Positions 1-5,089 of a stretch of 5,764 nucleotides of DNA are shown here, piece after piece. The stretch comes from Metabacillus rhizolycopersici. Its GTDB lineage: Bacteria > Bacillota > Bacilli > Bacillales > Bacillaceae. The first letter of the stretch is position 1. Every line of letters starts with the position of its first letter. The stretch is from NCBI RefSeq assembly GCF_020075705.1, contig NZ_JAIQUM010000145.1:1-5764 (forward strand), written 5' to 3'. A program made the position numbers and the translations under genes. The notes beneath the pieces are model-generated. The model saw nothing but the letters and a program-made list of their open reading frames with translations, was not told the DNA's origin and ran no database searches.

Positions 1-5
1 GGGAA

Positions 6-203
6 TTGAAAGATAAAGAAAAGCAAATGCGAAAAAGAGGAATTAAAATCTTATCCCAACAACATGAATCCAACGGTTTATTCACGCAATTTCTATGTAG
101 AGGATACGAACATGAAATGAGTCTATTACACGGTTTTATTCAAGCTCAAATTACAATCATTCTTAGTGAATACTTAAAAATCGAATTGACGGAGATTGAT
201 TAG
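6..203 (+). CDS. Small hypothetical protein preceding the polymerase gene; start uncertain
   Basis: I do not recognise a family. The reading frame is still open at the left edge of the window, so the gene may begin outside it. In-frame candidates are TTG at 6, which has a GGGA only one base upstream and is therefore poorly placed, and ATG at 27, which has no good ribosome binding site. From TTG the protein has 65 residues: a basic, polar N-terminus (about residues 1-15), then a mixed helical-looking part ending in hydrophobic and acidic residues. There is no membrane segment or signal peptide. Its stop (201-203) lies four bases before the ATG of the polymerase gene, so the two are probably cotranscribed and translationally coupled. 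Small accessory genes next to UvrX-type polymerases are known in Bacillus, but linking this one to a named family would be a guess. Confidence 0.55.
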   Translation: MKDKEKQMRKRGIKILSQQHESNGLFTQFLCRGYEHEMSLLHGFIQAQITIILSEYLKIELTEID

Positions 204-207
204 CACC

Positions 208-1464
208 ATGGAAAAAAAAGTGATTTTCTTAGCCGATTGTCAGTCATTCTATGCTTCAGTAAAAAAAGCCGCCTACCCTCAATATGCCAACAAACCATTA
301 GCTGTCGCTGGGGATTCAAAAAGGCGAAGCGGGATTGTTTTGGCAGCTTGTCCAATTGCTAAAAGTTTTGGTGTTTCCACTGCTGAATCGCTTCGTGAAG
401 CATTCGCTAAATGTCCTCAATTAGTGGCTATTCAACCAAGGATGCAGGAGTATGTAAATATTTCCTTACAGATTACTTCTATTCTAGAATCTTATACGAA
501 TCTTGTGGAACCCTTCTCGATTGACGAACAGTTTTCAGATGTCACCGCCTCTCTTCACTTTTTTGAATCGTCCCGAGACATGGCACTTCATATTCAAAAA
601 CGAATTCTCATTCAAACAGGCATTTATGTGCGGATCGGCATTGGGGAAAATAAAGTTTTGGCAAAGATGGCCTGTGATAACTTCGCTAAGAAAAATGCAG
701 ATGGGATTTTTGAATTAACGAAAAATAATATAACCGAGTATCTGTGGCCTTTTACACCCGACAAAATGTTCGGTGTTGGTTCCAAAACACTTTATCATCT
801 TCATCAAATTGGTTTGAAAACTATCGGCGATGTAGCGAAAACGAGTGTAGCCGATTTAAAAAGAAAATTACAAAAATATCATGGGAAAAAATGCGATATT
901 TTGGCCCAAGTCTTATGGGCTACGGCTAATGGCATTGATTATTCACCGGTTACTCCGGATGCATTTTCTTTGCAAAAAGGAATCGGCCGCCAAACCACTC
1001 TTCCGATTGACTATTATGAAGCAAAGGATATTGAGGTAGTCCTTTTAGAATTATCTTCCTTGATCTGTCAAAGAAGCCGTTATAAAGGGTATATGGGGAC
1101 AGTTGTTCATGTTGGCATACAAGGAGCCGATTTTAAAACTCCAACTGGATTTCATCGACAAAAGAAATTACGACAACCCTCCTGCCTAACGAGTGAGGTG
1201 TTCGAAACAGCTAAAATGCTCTTTCATCAGTACTGGAATCAGCTACCTGTTCGGAAAATATTCGTATCACTCAGTCAATTCCAGACAGATGATTGTTTGC
1301 AGCTGTCTTTTTTTGAAAATCGAGAAAGACAACTTTCTTTAGAAAAAAGTATGGATTCAATCAAACAAAAATTTGGAGAGACCTCTATTTTCTTTGCCTC
1401 TTCACTAACACAATCTGGGCAAGCGAAGTTCTTAGCTCAGAAAATTGGAGGACATATAAAATGA
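208..1464 (+). CDS. uvrX: Y-family translesion DNA polymerase, UvrX/DinB-like
   Basis: This is a low-fidelity polymerase that copies past damaged template bases in the cytoplasm. Numbered from ATG 208 (418 residues), the palm motif DCQSFYASV carries the first catalytic Asp at 10 and an aromatic steric gate at Tyr15. The second catalytic motif, FSIDEQFSD, has Asp106 and Glu107. A helix-hairpin-helix thumb (about 187-212, with GVGS) follows, then the little-finger domain (about 257-360). QLSFF at 365-369 fits the beta-clamp binding motif of such polymerases. Length and the GGH-x-K C-terminus suit Bacillus UvrX-type proteins. A TTG at 196 gives four more residues but has no room for a ribosome binding site. 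ATG 208 has GGAG at 191-194, slightly distant, so coupling to the upstream gene is likely. The stop overlaps the next start (ATGA). In B. subtilis such genes are SOS-induced through LexA, but I see no LexA box here; a promoter may lie upstream of the window. All catalytic residues are present. Confidence 0.93.
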   Translation: MEKKVIFLADCQSFYASVKKAAYPQYANKPLAVAGDSKRRSGIVLAACPIAKSFGVSTAESLREAFAKCPQLVAIQPRMQEYVNISLQITSILESYTNLVEPFSIDEQFSDVTASLHFFESSRDMALHIQKRILIQTGIYVRIGIGENKVLAKMACDNFAKKNADGIFELTKNNITEYLWPFTPDKMFGVGSKTLYHLHQIGLKTIGDVAKTSVADLKRKLQKYHGKKCDILAQVLWATANGIDYSPVTPDAFSLQKGIGRQTTLPIDYYEAKDIEVVLLELSSLICQRSRYKGYMGTVVHVGIQGADFKTPTGFHRQKKLRQPSCLTSEVFETAKMLFHQYWNQLPVRKIFVSLSQFQTDDCLQLSFFENRERQLSLEKSMDSIKQKFGETSIFFASSLTQSGQAKFLAQKIGGHIK

Positions 1465-1778
1465 AAAAACTACAAGGAAATGGGCTGTGGGAAAGTAGTC
1501 GAATGATGCTGATGGAACATCGAGACGCCATTATTCATCGAAGCATGGAATCAAAACATAAGCAGATACCGATCATCGATGAACAAAAAAAAGAAGAAAT
1601 TAATCAGATTCTTTTACAGGCTTTTCAAGAAAAAATGGAAATCAAAATAAGTTACTTTCACGAAAAGGATTTTACCACTATGACTGGAATGATCACGTGT
1701 CTAGATACAGTGAAACAACGTATTAAAATTTATGATAACTGGATTGAATGTAATCTTATTCAAGAATGTTTATTGTAA
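1461..1778 (+). CDS. YolD-like family protein
   Basis: This 105-residue cytoplasmic protein matches the YolD-like family. The N-terminus GNGLWESSRMMLMEH resembles the family's basic/Gly start leading to a proline- or methionine-rich 'xxLPEH' element. It is followed by a D-E-x-K-x-E-E-I helix near residues 40-55, and by a beta-rich C-terminal half with alternating Ile, Tyr and Phe ending near IYDNWIECN. The ATG overlaps the polymerase stop by ATGA, and GGAGG lies at 1447-1451, nine bases upstream. YolD-like genes regularly sit immediately downstream of UvrX/YqjW polymerases, including in the SP-beta prophage. Their molecular role is unclear; a regulatory or accessory role for the polymerase is inferred from synteny. 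Its 3' end overlaps the end of a converging minus-strand remnant, and no terminator is obvious directly after the stop. Confidence 0.85.
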   Translation: MKKLQGNGLWESSRMMLMEHRDAIIHRSMESKHKQIPIIDEQKKEEINQILLQAFQEKMEIKISYFHEKDFTTMTGMITCLDTVKQRIKIYDNWIECNLIQECLL

Positions 1779-1922
1779 AATGTAGTTTATAAAATTATCA
1801 AGGTCTAAATCAAAAAAGCCAGATTGTTTATAAAAAAGATTGATAATTTGTAATAAAGTTTGATCAAAATCCTGTATTGATATAAACCACCTTCCCTTAT
1901 ATTGTGTCCAATCATGAGGTTT
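1770..1922 (-). pseudogene. 3' remnant of an unrecognised gene, convergent with the YolD gene
   Basis: On the minus strand a frame is open from 1922 to a TAA at 1770-1772. It reads as convincing protein: PHDWTQYKGRWF, then a Phe/Asp/Leu-rich helical tail around GFFDLDLDNF, ending in YILQ. It has no start codon, and a stop lies just upstream (1923-1925). The neighbouring frame is open from 2008 to about 1922 with an ATG at 1961-1963. Adding one A to the five-A run (minus strand, 1920-1924) would join the two into an approximately 65-residue protein. I therefore call it a broken or truncated gene. The family is not recognised; the composition recalls small acidic immunity-type proteins, but that is only an impression. 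It overlaps the last codons of the YolD gene tail-to-tail. Confidence 0.45.
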
Positions 1923-2062
1923 TTATGAAAGGGGCGATTACGGGAATGGGTGCATACTGTCATTGAGGTAGCCTTTCTAAACCTTAATTGCTGATAAGTA
2001 CGATAGGTTCAAAAGTATAATAAGTTCTACATAAATTCCATCTATTTAAGCAACCTACCAGT

Positions 2063-2071
2063 AAGGAGGTG
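2063..2071 (+). promoter_or_regulatory. Near-perfect Shine-Dalgarno sequence
   Basis: AAGGAGGTG is an extended match to the 3' end of Bacillus 16S rRNA, with a five-base spacer before ATG 2077. It fixes the start of the 68-residue gene and predicts efficient translation. Upstream, TATAAT at 2016-2021 could be a -10 box, but no -35 sits at a proper distance: TTGCTG at 1988 is 22 bases away. Confidence 0.8.
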
Positions 2072-2076
2072 TTGGA

Positions 2077-2283
2077 ATGACTGAGCCACTACAGCCTGGA
2101 AGTAAAAATTTACCGGATTTTAAAGAGTTAGATGACCGAGTCATTGCCGAACGAAGTACATCAGGACCAGTTTTGGTATTAAAAACTAATCTAGACCCAG
2201 AAGATCCAAGTGTGGAAAACCCTTACTTTAAAAATATAAATGATAAAAATTCAGCGTCATTAAGGGATTTTTTTGATGACTAG
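2077..2283 (+). CDS. Small acidic hypothetical protein (68 aa)
   Basis: I do not recognise this protein. It is hydrophilic and acidic (14 Asp/Glu against 8 Lys/Arg), has no Cys or Trp, no signal peptide and no membrane segment. It looks like a soluble cytoplasmic or spore/phage-type small protein. The middle (about residues 28-36, SGPVLVLKT) has a short beta-like hydrophobic run; the flanks are rich in Pro, Asp and Asn and may be disordered. The C-terminus ends in LRDFFDD. The start is well supported by the near-perfect ribosome binding site. It stands alone: nearly 300 bases separate it from the YolD gene and more than 400 from the next gene. A hairpin and a strong terminator follow. It is probably a monocistronic gene of unknown role. 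Confidence 0.7.
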   Translation: MTEPLQPGSKNLPDFKELDDRVIAERSTSGPVLVLKTNLDPEDPSVENPYFKNINDKNSASLRDFFDD

Positions 2284-2297
2284 AACAGACTGGAATA

Positions 2298-2321
2298 GTC
2301 AACCAGAAATATCTGATTGAC
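2298..2321 (+). terminator. Possible weak terminator hairpin after the 68-aa gene
   Basis: GTCAACCAGA pairs with TCTGATTGAC around an AATA loop, giving ten positions with one mismatch. It starts 15 bases after the stop codon. The following CTTATATTA is only moderately U-rich, so it may be a weak terminator or a transcript-end stabiliser. The stronger terminator at 2405-2452 would catch read-through. Confidence 0.35.
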
Positions 2322-2360
2322 CTTATATTACGAACGGGTGCTTTAATTAAACAATCAGCT

Positions 2361-2522
2361 AAAAGGATCTTCGACCGGGGGTTATTGACAAATACCCCTT
2401 CATAAAAAAAGAAGATGAATATCTACTAAATGTAGTGTTCATCTTCTTTTTTATTTACTATATGATGTGTCTGGTAATGAGACCATTTAGTTTGTCAACA
2501 GCCTCGACCGGAAGATCCTTTT
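2361..2522. repeat. Compound inverted-repeat element enclosing a terminator
   Basis: The outer arms AAAAGGATCTTC (2361-2372) and GAAGATCCTTTT (2511-2522) are a perfect 12-bp inverted repeat. Exactly 12 bases further in on each side lies a second perfect inverted pair, TTGACAAA (2385-2392) and TTTGTCAA (2491-2498). The 12-base spacers are not complementary; both arms instead carry TCGACCGG in direct orientation (2371-2378 and 2504-2511). A smaller hairpin (GGGG 2378-2381 with CCCC 2395-2398, continued by TATT and AATA) sits in the left arm, and the centre holds a 15-bp bidirectional terminator. It may be a miniature mobile element (MITE- or bcr-like) or a large structured RNA. TCAG flanks both sides (2355-2358, 2523-2526) but imprecisely, so a target duplication is not established. 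Confidence 0.5.
2405..2452. terminator. Strong bidirectional rho-independent terminator
   Basis: AAAAAAGAAGATGAA (2405-2419) pairs perfectly with TTCATCTTCTTTTTT (2438-2452), and a four-pair inner stem (CTAC 2423-2426, GTAG 2432-2435) closes the loop. The A-run on one side and T-run on the other give a U-tail in either direction. On the plus strand it ends transcripts from the 68-aa gene. Confidence 0.8.
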
Positions 2523-2640
2523 TCAGTACCTATAAGAGACTTTATGTTAACTGATAATGTATATCACATGCACGTTTTACTCTATGTAAGCCACTTACTC
2601 CCATATACCCTAGGCTCTTATTTTTTCAACGAAATGATCC

Positions 2641-2670
2641 TTGAATGATTACTCATAAACTACATATGCA
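2641..2670 (+). promoter_or_regulatory. Tentative sigma-A promoter for the molybdoenzyme gene
   Basis: TTGAAT (2641-2646) lies 18 bases from TATGCA (2665-2670), about 36 bases before the start codon of the gene at 2707. Both boxes are only moderate matches. It is the best candidate seen between the terminator at 2405-2452 and the gene. Confidence 0.25.
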
Positions 2671-2706
2671 TTAATTAGCAACTACATTCAAAAGAGGTGG
2701 TTATAT

Positions 2707-3774
2707 ATGAGTAATTCTCATCAACCTGAAGTAAGAACCTACCTGATTACAAAAACGTTAGTTCCTGAAAATCAGGAAACACCGATACATTTTATTAATG
2801 CCGATATTGTTAGTAAAAGACTATTTTATAGAAGAAATCATTTTCCTTATCCCAGCTTTGCGTCTTCCTTTTATTTTCTTCCAATTGAAGGGTTAGTGCA
2901 TAATCCAAAAGTCTTTTCATTACAGGAAATTTACTCATTGCCATCTAAAACGATAAAAGTGGTTTTAGAATGTTCTGGTGATAAGCGTGAGTTATTTAAA
3001 CCAAAAGTATATGGAGAGCAATGGGGAAAAGGTGCGATAAGCCAAGGGATTTGGAAAGGTGTACCTTTAAGATCCTTATTGGAGTACACAGGATTACTTG
3101 ATACTGCCAAAGAAATTGTTTTTGAGGGTCATGATTATGGAGAAAGACCTGATTCTAACCAACTATTTAGTTTTTCAAGGAGTTTACCCATAGAAAAAGC
3201 CCTTGATCCAGATACCATTATTGCTTATGAATATAATAATCAACCCATCCCCTTCAAGCATGGTTTTCCGCTTAGATTAATTGTTCCTGGATGGTATGCA
3301 ATGGCATCTGTAAAATGGATTAAAAAAATTATTGTGATTGATAAGGAATTTAAAGGACCTTTTCAAGCTGTTGATTACGTTTACTATCCTAATAAAGAGA
3401 ACGATAGTGGAAAATTCCCTGTTACGACTATCAATGTTAACTCAACTATAAAATATCCTTTAAATAGGAATTTATTGTATTCAGGGGTGTATGAAATTAA
3501 TGGAATTGCATGGACAGGTAAAGATCATATTGCAAAGGTGGAAATTAGTTTTGATGAAGGCCAAACTTGGGATACATGTCAAATAACTTCTTCATCCGAG
3601 AAATATGCTTGGGTACGTTGGAATTATAAATGGAAGGCACTTAAAAAAGGCGAATATACCATACTTTCCAAAGCGACTGATTCTAAAGGCAATGTTCAAC
3701 CATTAGAGCCGATGTGGAACAGAAAAGGTTATGGTTACAACGCCTTAGATAGTATAAAAGTTAAAATTGAGTAA
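2707..3774 (+). CDS. Sulfite-oxidase-family molybdopterin-dependent oxidoreductase
   Basis: This 355-residue enzyme is predicted to bind molybdenum cofactor (Moco) and carry out a two-electron oxidation or reduction; family members act on sulfite or related small molecules. Residues 28-225 form the Moco-binding domain: a YRRNHFPYP segment (41-49), the cofactor-ligand cysteine Cys89 in LECSGDKR, WGKGAISQGIWKGVPL (106-121), HGFPLR (185-190) and PGWYAMASVKW (194-204). Residues 236-353 match the Mo-cofactor dimerisation domain (VEISFDEGQTWD, then RWNYKW). The start is set by AGAGGTGG (2693-2700) six bases before ATG. There is no Tat or Sec signal peptide, membrane helix or heme-binding domain, so it should be cytosolic and needs an unknown electron partner. 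Compared with animal and plant sulfite oxidases, the GARxVKW arginine is absent, so sulfite may not be the substrate. It is monocistronic here, with no Moco-synthesis or partner gene nearby, and has no frameshift or missing cysteine. Confidence 0.9.
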   Translation: MSNSHQPEVRTYLITKTLVPENQETPIHFINADIVSKRLFYRRNHFPYPSFASSFYFLPIEGLVHNPKVFSLQEIYSLPSKTIKVVLECSGDKRELFKPKVYGEQWGKGAISQGIWKGVPLRSLLEYTGLLDTAKEIVFEGHDYGERPDSNQLFSFSRSLPIEKALDPDTIIAYEYNNQPIPFKHGFPLRLIVPGWYAMASVKWIKKIIVIDKEFKGPFQAVDYVYYPNKENDSGKFPVTTINVNSTIKYPLNRNLLYSGVYEINGIAWTGKDHIAKVEISFDEGQTWDTCQITSSSEKYAWVRWNYKWKALKKGEYTILSKATDSKGNVQPLEPMWNRKGYGYNALDSIKVKIE

Positions 3775-3935
3775 CACACATGTTTCGCTTAATAATATTG
3801 AGCTACACTCTATTTTCAATAAAAATACACTTCAATACTTATCTTTTAACTTCCTTCTTGAACAATCCAACAAAAAACATTAAAAACATTTCATTAACCT
3901 ACATTTTCATATAGTAACTTCGACCAAAAACCAGT

Positions 3936-3985
3936 AGTAGAAGATCTCGATCACAATGCACTTTGTATGATCGAGATCTTCTACT
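3936..3985. repeat. 18-bp perfect inverted repeat (long hairpin)
   Basis: AGTAGAAGATCTCGATCA (3936-3953) is the exact reverse complement of 3968-3985, with a 14-base spacer in which ACAA and TTGT can extend the pairing. The stem is stable, but neither flank has a clean T-run (GTTTACT on the plus side, GGTTTTTGG on the minus side). It may be a weak terminator for the molybdoenzyme transcript or a dispersed hairpin repeat. TTCGACC upstream (3919-3925) also occurs at 2370-2376, in the left arm of the compound repeat. Confidence 0.6.
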
Positions 3986-4139
3986 GTTTACTCTGTTAAG
4001 GGAGGAGTCACAAATAACTATATAATGGTGTTTATTTCCACTTCAAAACTTAAATAAAAAAGAAATTGATTTACACCTTATTTATTCAATTCTTGGGAGC
4101 TTCTTTAACTAACGAGTGGTTTTAATTCAATAAACAAAT

Positions 4140-4168
4140 AAAGGGATCTTTGATTAAGATCCTTTTTT
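4140..4168 (+). terminator. Rho-independent terminator
   Basis: GGATCTT (4144-4150) pairs with AAGATCC (4156-4162) around a five-base loop, extended by a G-T pair and A-T pairs, and is followed by TTTTTT at 4163-4168. This is a textbook plus-strand terminator, yet no gene lies just before it. It may close the molybdoenzyme transcription unit or mark a lost gene. Confidence 0.75.
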
Positions 4169-4238
4169 ATATGCCGATAAAAGTGATTATGTTAACTATA
4201 TTTGTATAAAGTATACATTAGTTTTTAGGCTTTAAATC

Positions 4239-4295
4239 ACTGTTATCAAACTGTTATTTTTCACTAACTAAACTGTAAACAAGCTATGATATGAT
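4239..4295 (+). promoter_or_regulatory. Possible activator-dependent promoter with 11-bp direct repeats
   Basis: ACTGTTAT occurs at 4239-4246 and 4250-4257, exactly 11 bases apart, and ACTGT recurs at 4272, two further 11-base steps on. The pair CTGTTATCAAACTGTTAT resembles the layout of Pho-box-type sites bound by OmpR/PhoB-family response regulators. Two overlapping -10-like boxes, TATGAT at 4285-4290 and 4290-4295, follow, and no TTGACA-like -35 sits at the right distance. That arrangement is typical of an activator-dependent promoter. The alternative reading as iterons of a partition or replication site cannot be excluded. Confidence 0.35.
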
Positions 4296-4301
4296 AGATA
4301 C

Positions 4302-4357
4302 TCCAAGGAATTTCCCTTTTAGTCGGCAATCCTTTATCAGAGGAAAGCCGGCTTTTT
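4302..4357 (+). ncRNA. Candidate short non-coding RNA ending in a terminator
   Basis: If transcription starts just after the -10-like boxes at 4285-4295, only about 55 bases are made before the terminator at 4322-4357. There is no open reading frame inside. The 5' part contains the self-complementary GGAATTTCC (4307-4315). The unit is separated from upstream DNA by the terminator at 4140-4168. It could be a small regulatory RNA, or an attenuated leader for the gene at 4484. No known RNA family is recognised. Confidence 0.3.
4322..4357 (+). terminator. Rho-independent terminator with two-part stem
   Basis: GTCGGC (4322-4327) pairs with GCCGGC (4347-4352). A symmetric AA/AA internal loop and a TCCT/AGGA inner stem follow, then a seven-base loop. 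Five T residues (4353-4357) follow the stem. It is unusually GC-rich for its surroundings. Confidence 0.75.
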
Positions 4358-4386
4358 CATTCAAAGAAAATTAAAGGTAGTTGCCC

Positions 4387-4460
4387 TTGTTTAAGCCATA
4401 AACAAAAGGTAAAACAACATAACCTTTAAACTGTTTAAGATTAACAATATATATTGTTAA
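4387..4460. promoter_or_regulatory. Cluster of dyads, including a perfect 20-bp palindrome
   Basis: Three dyads are packed into 74 bases before the 58-aa gene: TTGTTTA/TAAACAA (4387-4393 and 4399-4405), TTAAAC-T-GTTTAA (4426-4438), and the perfect palindrome TTAACAATATATATTGTTAA (4441-4460). The first two share a GTTTA/TAAAC core. The palindrome ends 23 bases before ATG 4484, a plausible operator position for a dimeric repressor. No known Bacillus regulator consensus is matched that I can name. Confidence 0.45.
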
Positions 4461-4483
4461 AAGAAAAGGGGTTTAGGATAGAG

Positions 4484-4660
4484 ATGGGTAAAGAAAATAG
4501 TTGTAATCTAGATGGAATTGATAATGACATTTTGAAACAAATGGAACTAAAAAGAAGAGAAATCATTGCAAACATTTCGGATTTGCCTCCATCGAAAAAA
4601 GAAATCGTGATTAAAAACCTCAATGAATTAATTATATTAACAAATAAAGCCCATCAATAA
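4484..4660 (+). CDS. Small protein, possibly a diverged Spo0E-like protein
   Basis: This is a 58-residue, helix-rich, charged cytoplasmic protein. ATG 4484 has AGGA at 4475-4478, five bases upstream; a TTG at 4454 would add ten residues but lies inside a 20-bp palindrome and lacks a ribosome binding site. Its layout, a helix with KRREII (residues 23-28), a turn with SDLPPSKKE (32-40), then a helix ending LNELIILTNKAH, resembles the two-helix hairpin of Spo0E-type aspartyl-phosphate phosphatases, which dephosphorylate Spo0A~P. Their SQELD signature would align with IKNLN here, so the key Gln, Glu and Asp are missing. Either it is an inactive paralogue or the resemblance is only of helix pattern. 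Length (50-85 in the family) fits. It stands alone; the dyads upstream may control it. Family assignment is weak; that it is a gene is moderately likely. Confidence 0.5.
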   Translation: MGKENSCNLDGIDNDILKQMELKRREIIANISDLPPSKKEIVIKNLNELIILTNKAHQ

Positions 4661-4749
4661 TTAGAAATCCTTTCACGTTAGACTACTGAAACTTCTTTTT
4701 TACCGATAAGTAACTTTATATCAACAAAAAATCGATAGAAAACAAGGCT

Positions 4750-4781
4750 TTCATGCAGGACATTTAATAAACTAGCATGAA
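4750..4781. repeat. 7-bp inverted repeat before the ribbon-helix-helix gene
   Basis: TTCATGC (4750-4756) and GCATGAA (4775-4781) are perfect inverted arms separated by 18 bases, and the right arm covers the presumed ancestral ATG at 4777. A 12-bp palindrome, GCTAGTACTAGC, lies at 4808-4819. Ribbon-helix-helix proteins often bind operators at their own start, so these are candidate autoregulatory sites, but both could be chance. Confidence 0.25.
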
Positions 4782-4828
4782 TATATGAACATAAAAGCAA
4801 AACAGAAGCTAGTACTAGCAATGATGAA

Positions 4829-5008
4829 ATGGATTCAATCGATATGTTACTTGCAGGTAAGAAAGTACACTCTAAAAGAGTATACAGAGGGTTTTATTTT
4901 GATGAAGATATATTAAACATCATTGATCGTGTTCCTAAAAACTATAAATCTGAATTGGTGAATGAATCATTAAGGAAAATATTCAAAGATAAAGGATTAC
5001 TAGAATAA
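4829..5008 (+). CDS. Ribbon-helix-helix-like small DNA-binding protein, 5' end probably frameshifted
   Basis: The frame is open from 4781 to TAA 5006-5008 and reads as real protein. From the only in-frame ATG (4829) it has 59 residues. Residues 17-28 (RVYRGFYFDEDI) look like the DNA-contacting beta strand of a ribbon-helix-helix fold. Helix 1 follows (about 27-34), then the turn VPKNYK, then helix 2 (SELVNESLRKIFKDKG). Such proteins are plasmid copy-control, partition or antitoxin-type repressors acting as dimers. ATG 4829 has no ribosome binding site, and coding quality continues upstream through a polar Ser/Thr/Glu segment to 4781, where TGA interrupts. An ATG at 4777 runs into that TGA region through an ATATAT tract; one extra AT unit would fuse it in frame and give about 77 residues. 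So this may be a recently broken gene. No partner gene such as a ParM/ParA or a toxin is seen. Confidence 0.5.
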   Translation: MDSIDMLLAGKKVHSKRVYRGFYFDEDILNIIDRVPKNYKSELVNESLRKIFKDKGLLE

Positions 5009-5089
5009 AAAGAGATTGGGTACCTAAATAGGCGTCCCTTTCCATTATTCTGTTCCATGTTCGATAGATGTTCACTGGTTATAAATGAA

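Larger units (their letters stand above)
3775..4483. other. Gene-poor stretch between the molybdoenzyme and the 58-aa gene
   Basis: About 700 bases without a convincing gene. From 3775 to about 3930 the sequence is AT-rich, and I see only a short minus-strand frame of 19 codons that lacks support. The rest holds an 18-bp perfect hairpin (3936-3985), a terminator (4140-4168), a possible promoter/short-RNA unit (4239-4357) and a cluster of dyads (4387-4460). A GGGAGG at 4000-4005 looks like a ribosome binding site but no start codon sits at a usable distance from it. Confidence 0.6.

Noticed and set aside
503..929. Plus-strand frames of 71 and 61 residues inside the polymerase gene
   Set aside because: Out-of-frame shadows of a clearly real gene.
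1792..1849. Perfect 10-bp inverted repeat AAATTATCAA / TTGATAATTT, spaced 38 bases
   Set aside because: Both arms lie within the minus-strand coding remnant, the spacing is too long for a terminator, and AT-only repeats of this size are not rare here.
1886..1966. Short plus-strand frame ending MKGAITGMGAYCH with GAGG five bases before its ATG
   Set aside because: Only 13 codons from the ATG, opposite a better minus-strand remnant. A peptide gene is possible but nothing else supports it.
2385..2390. TTGACA as a -35 box in the compound repeat
   Set aside because: No -10 box 16-19 bases downstream on either strand; the motif is explained as part of the inner inverted repeat.
3830..3930. Minus-strand hydrophobic mini-frame (MFLMFFVGLFKK-like)
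   Set aside because: Only about 19 open codons with no ribosome binding site; AT-rich sequence gives such frames readily.
4021..4026. TATAAT as a promoter -10 box
   Set aside because: No -35 at a suitable distance and no gene downstream.
4441..4623. 60-residue minus-strand frame opposite the 58-aa gene
   Set aside because: Antisense to a better candidate, starts without a ribosome binding site, and its hydrophobic look follows from complementing a Lys/Glu-rich coding strand.
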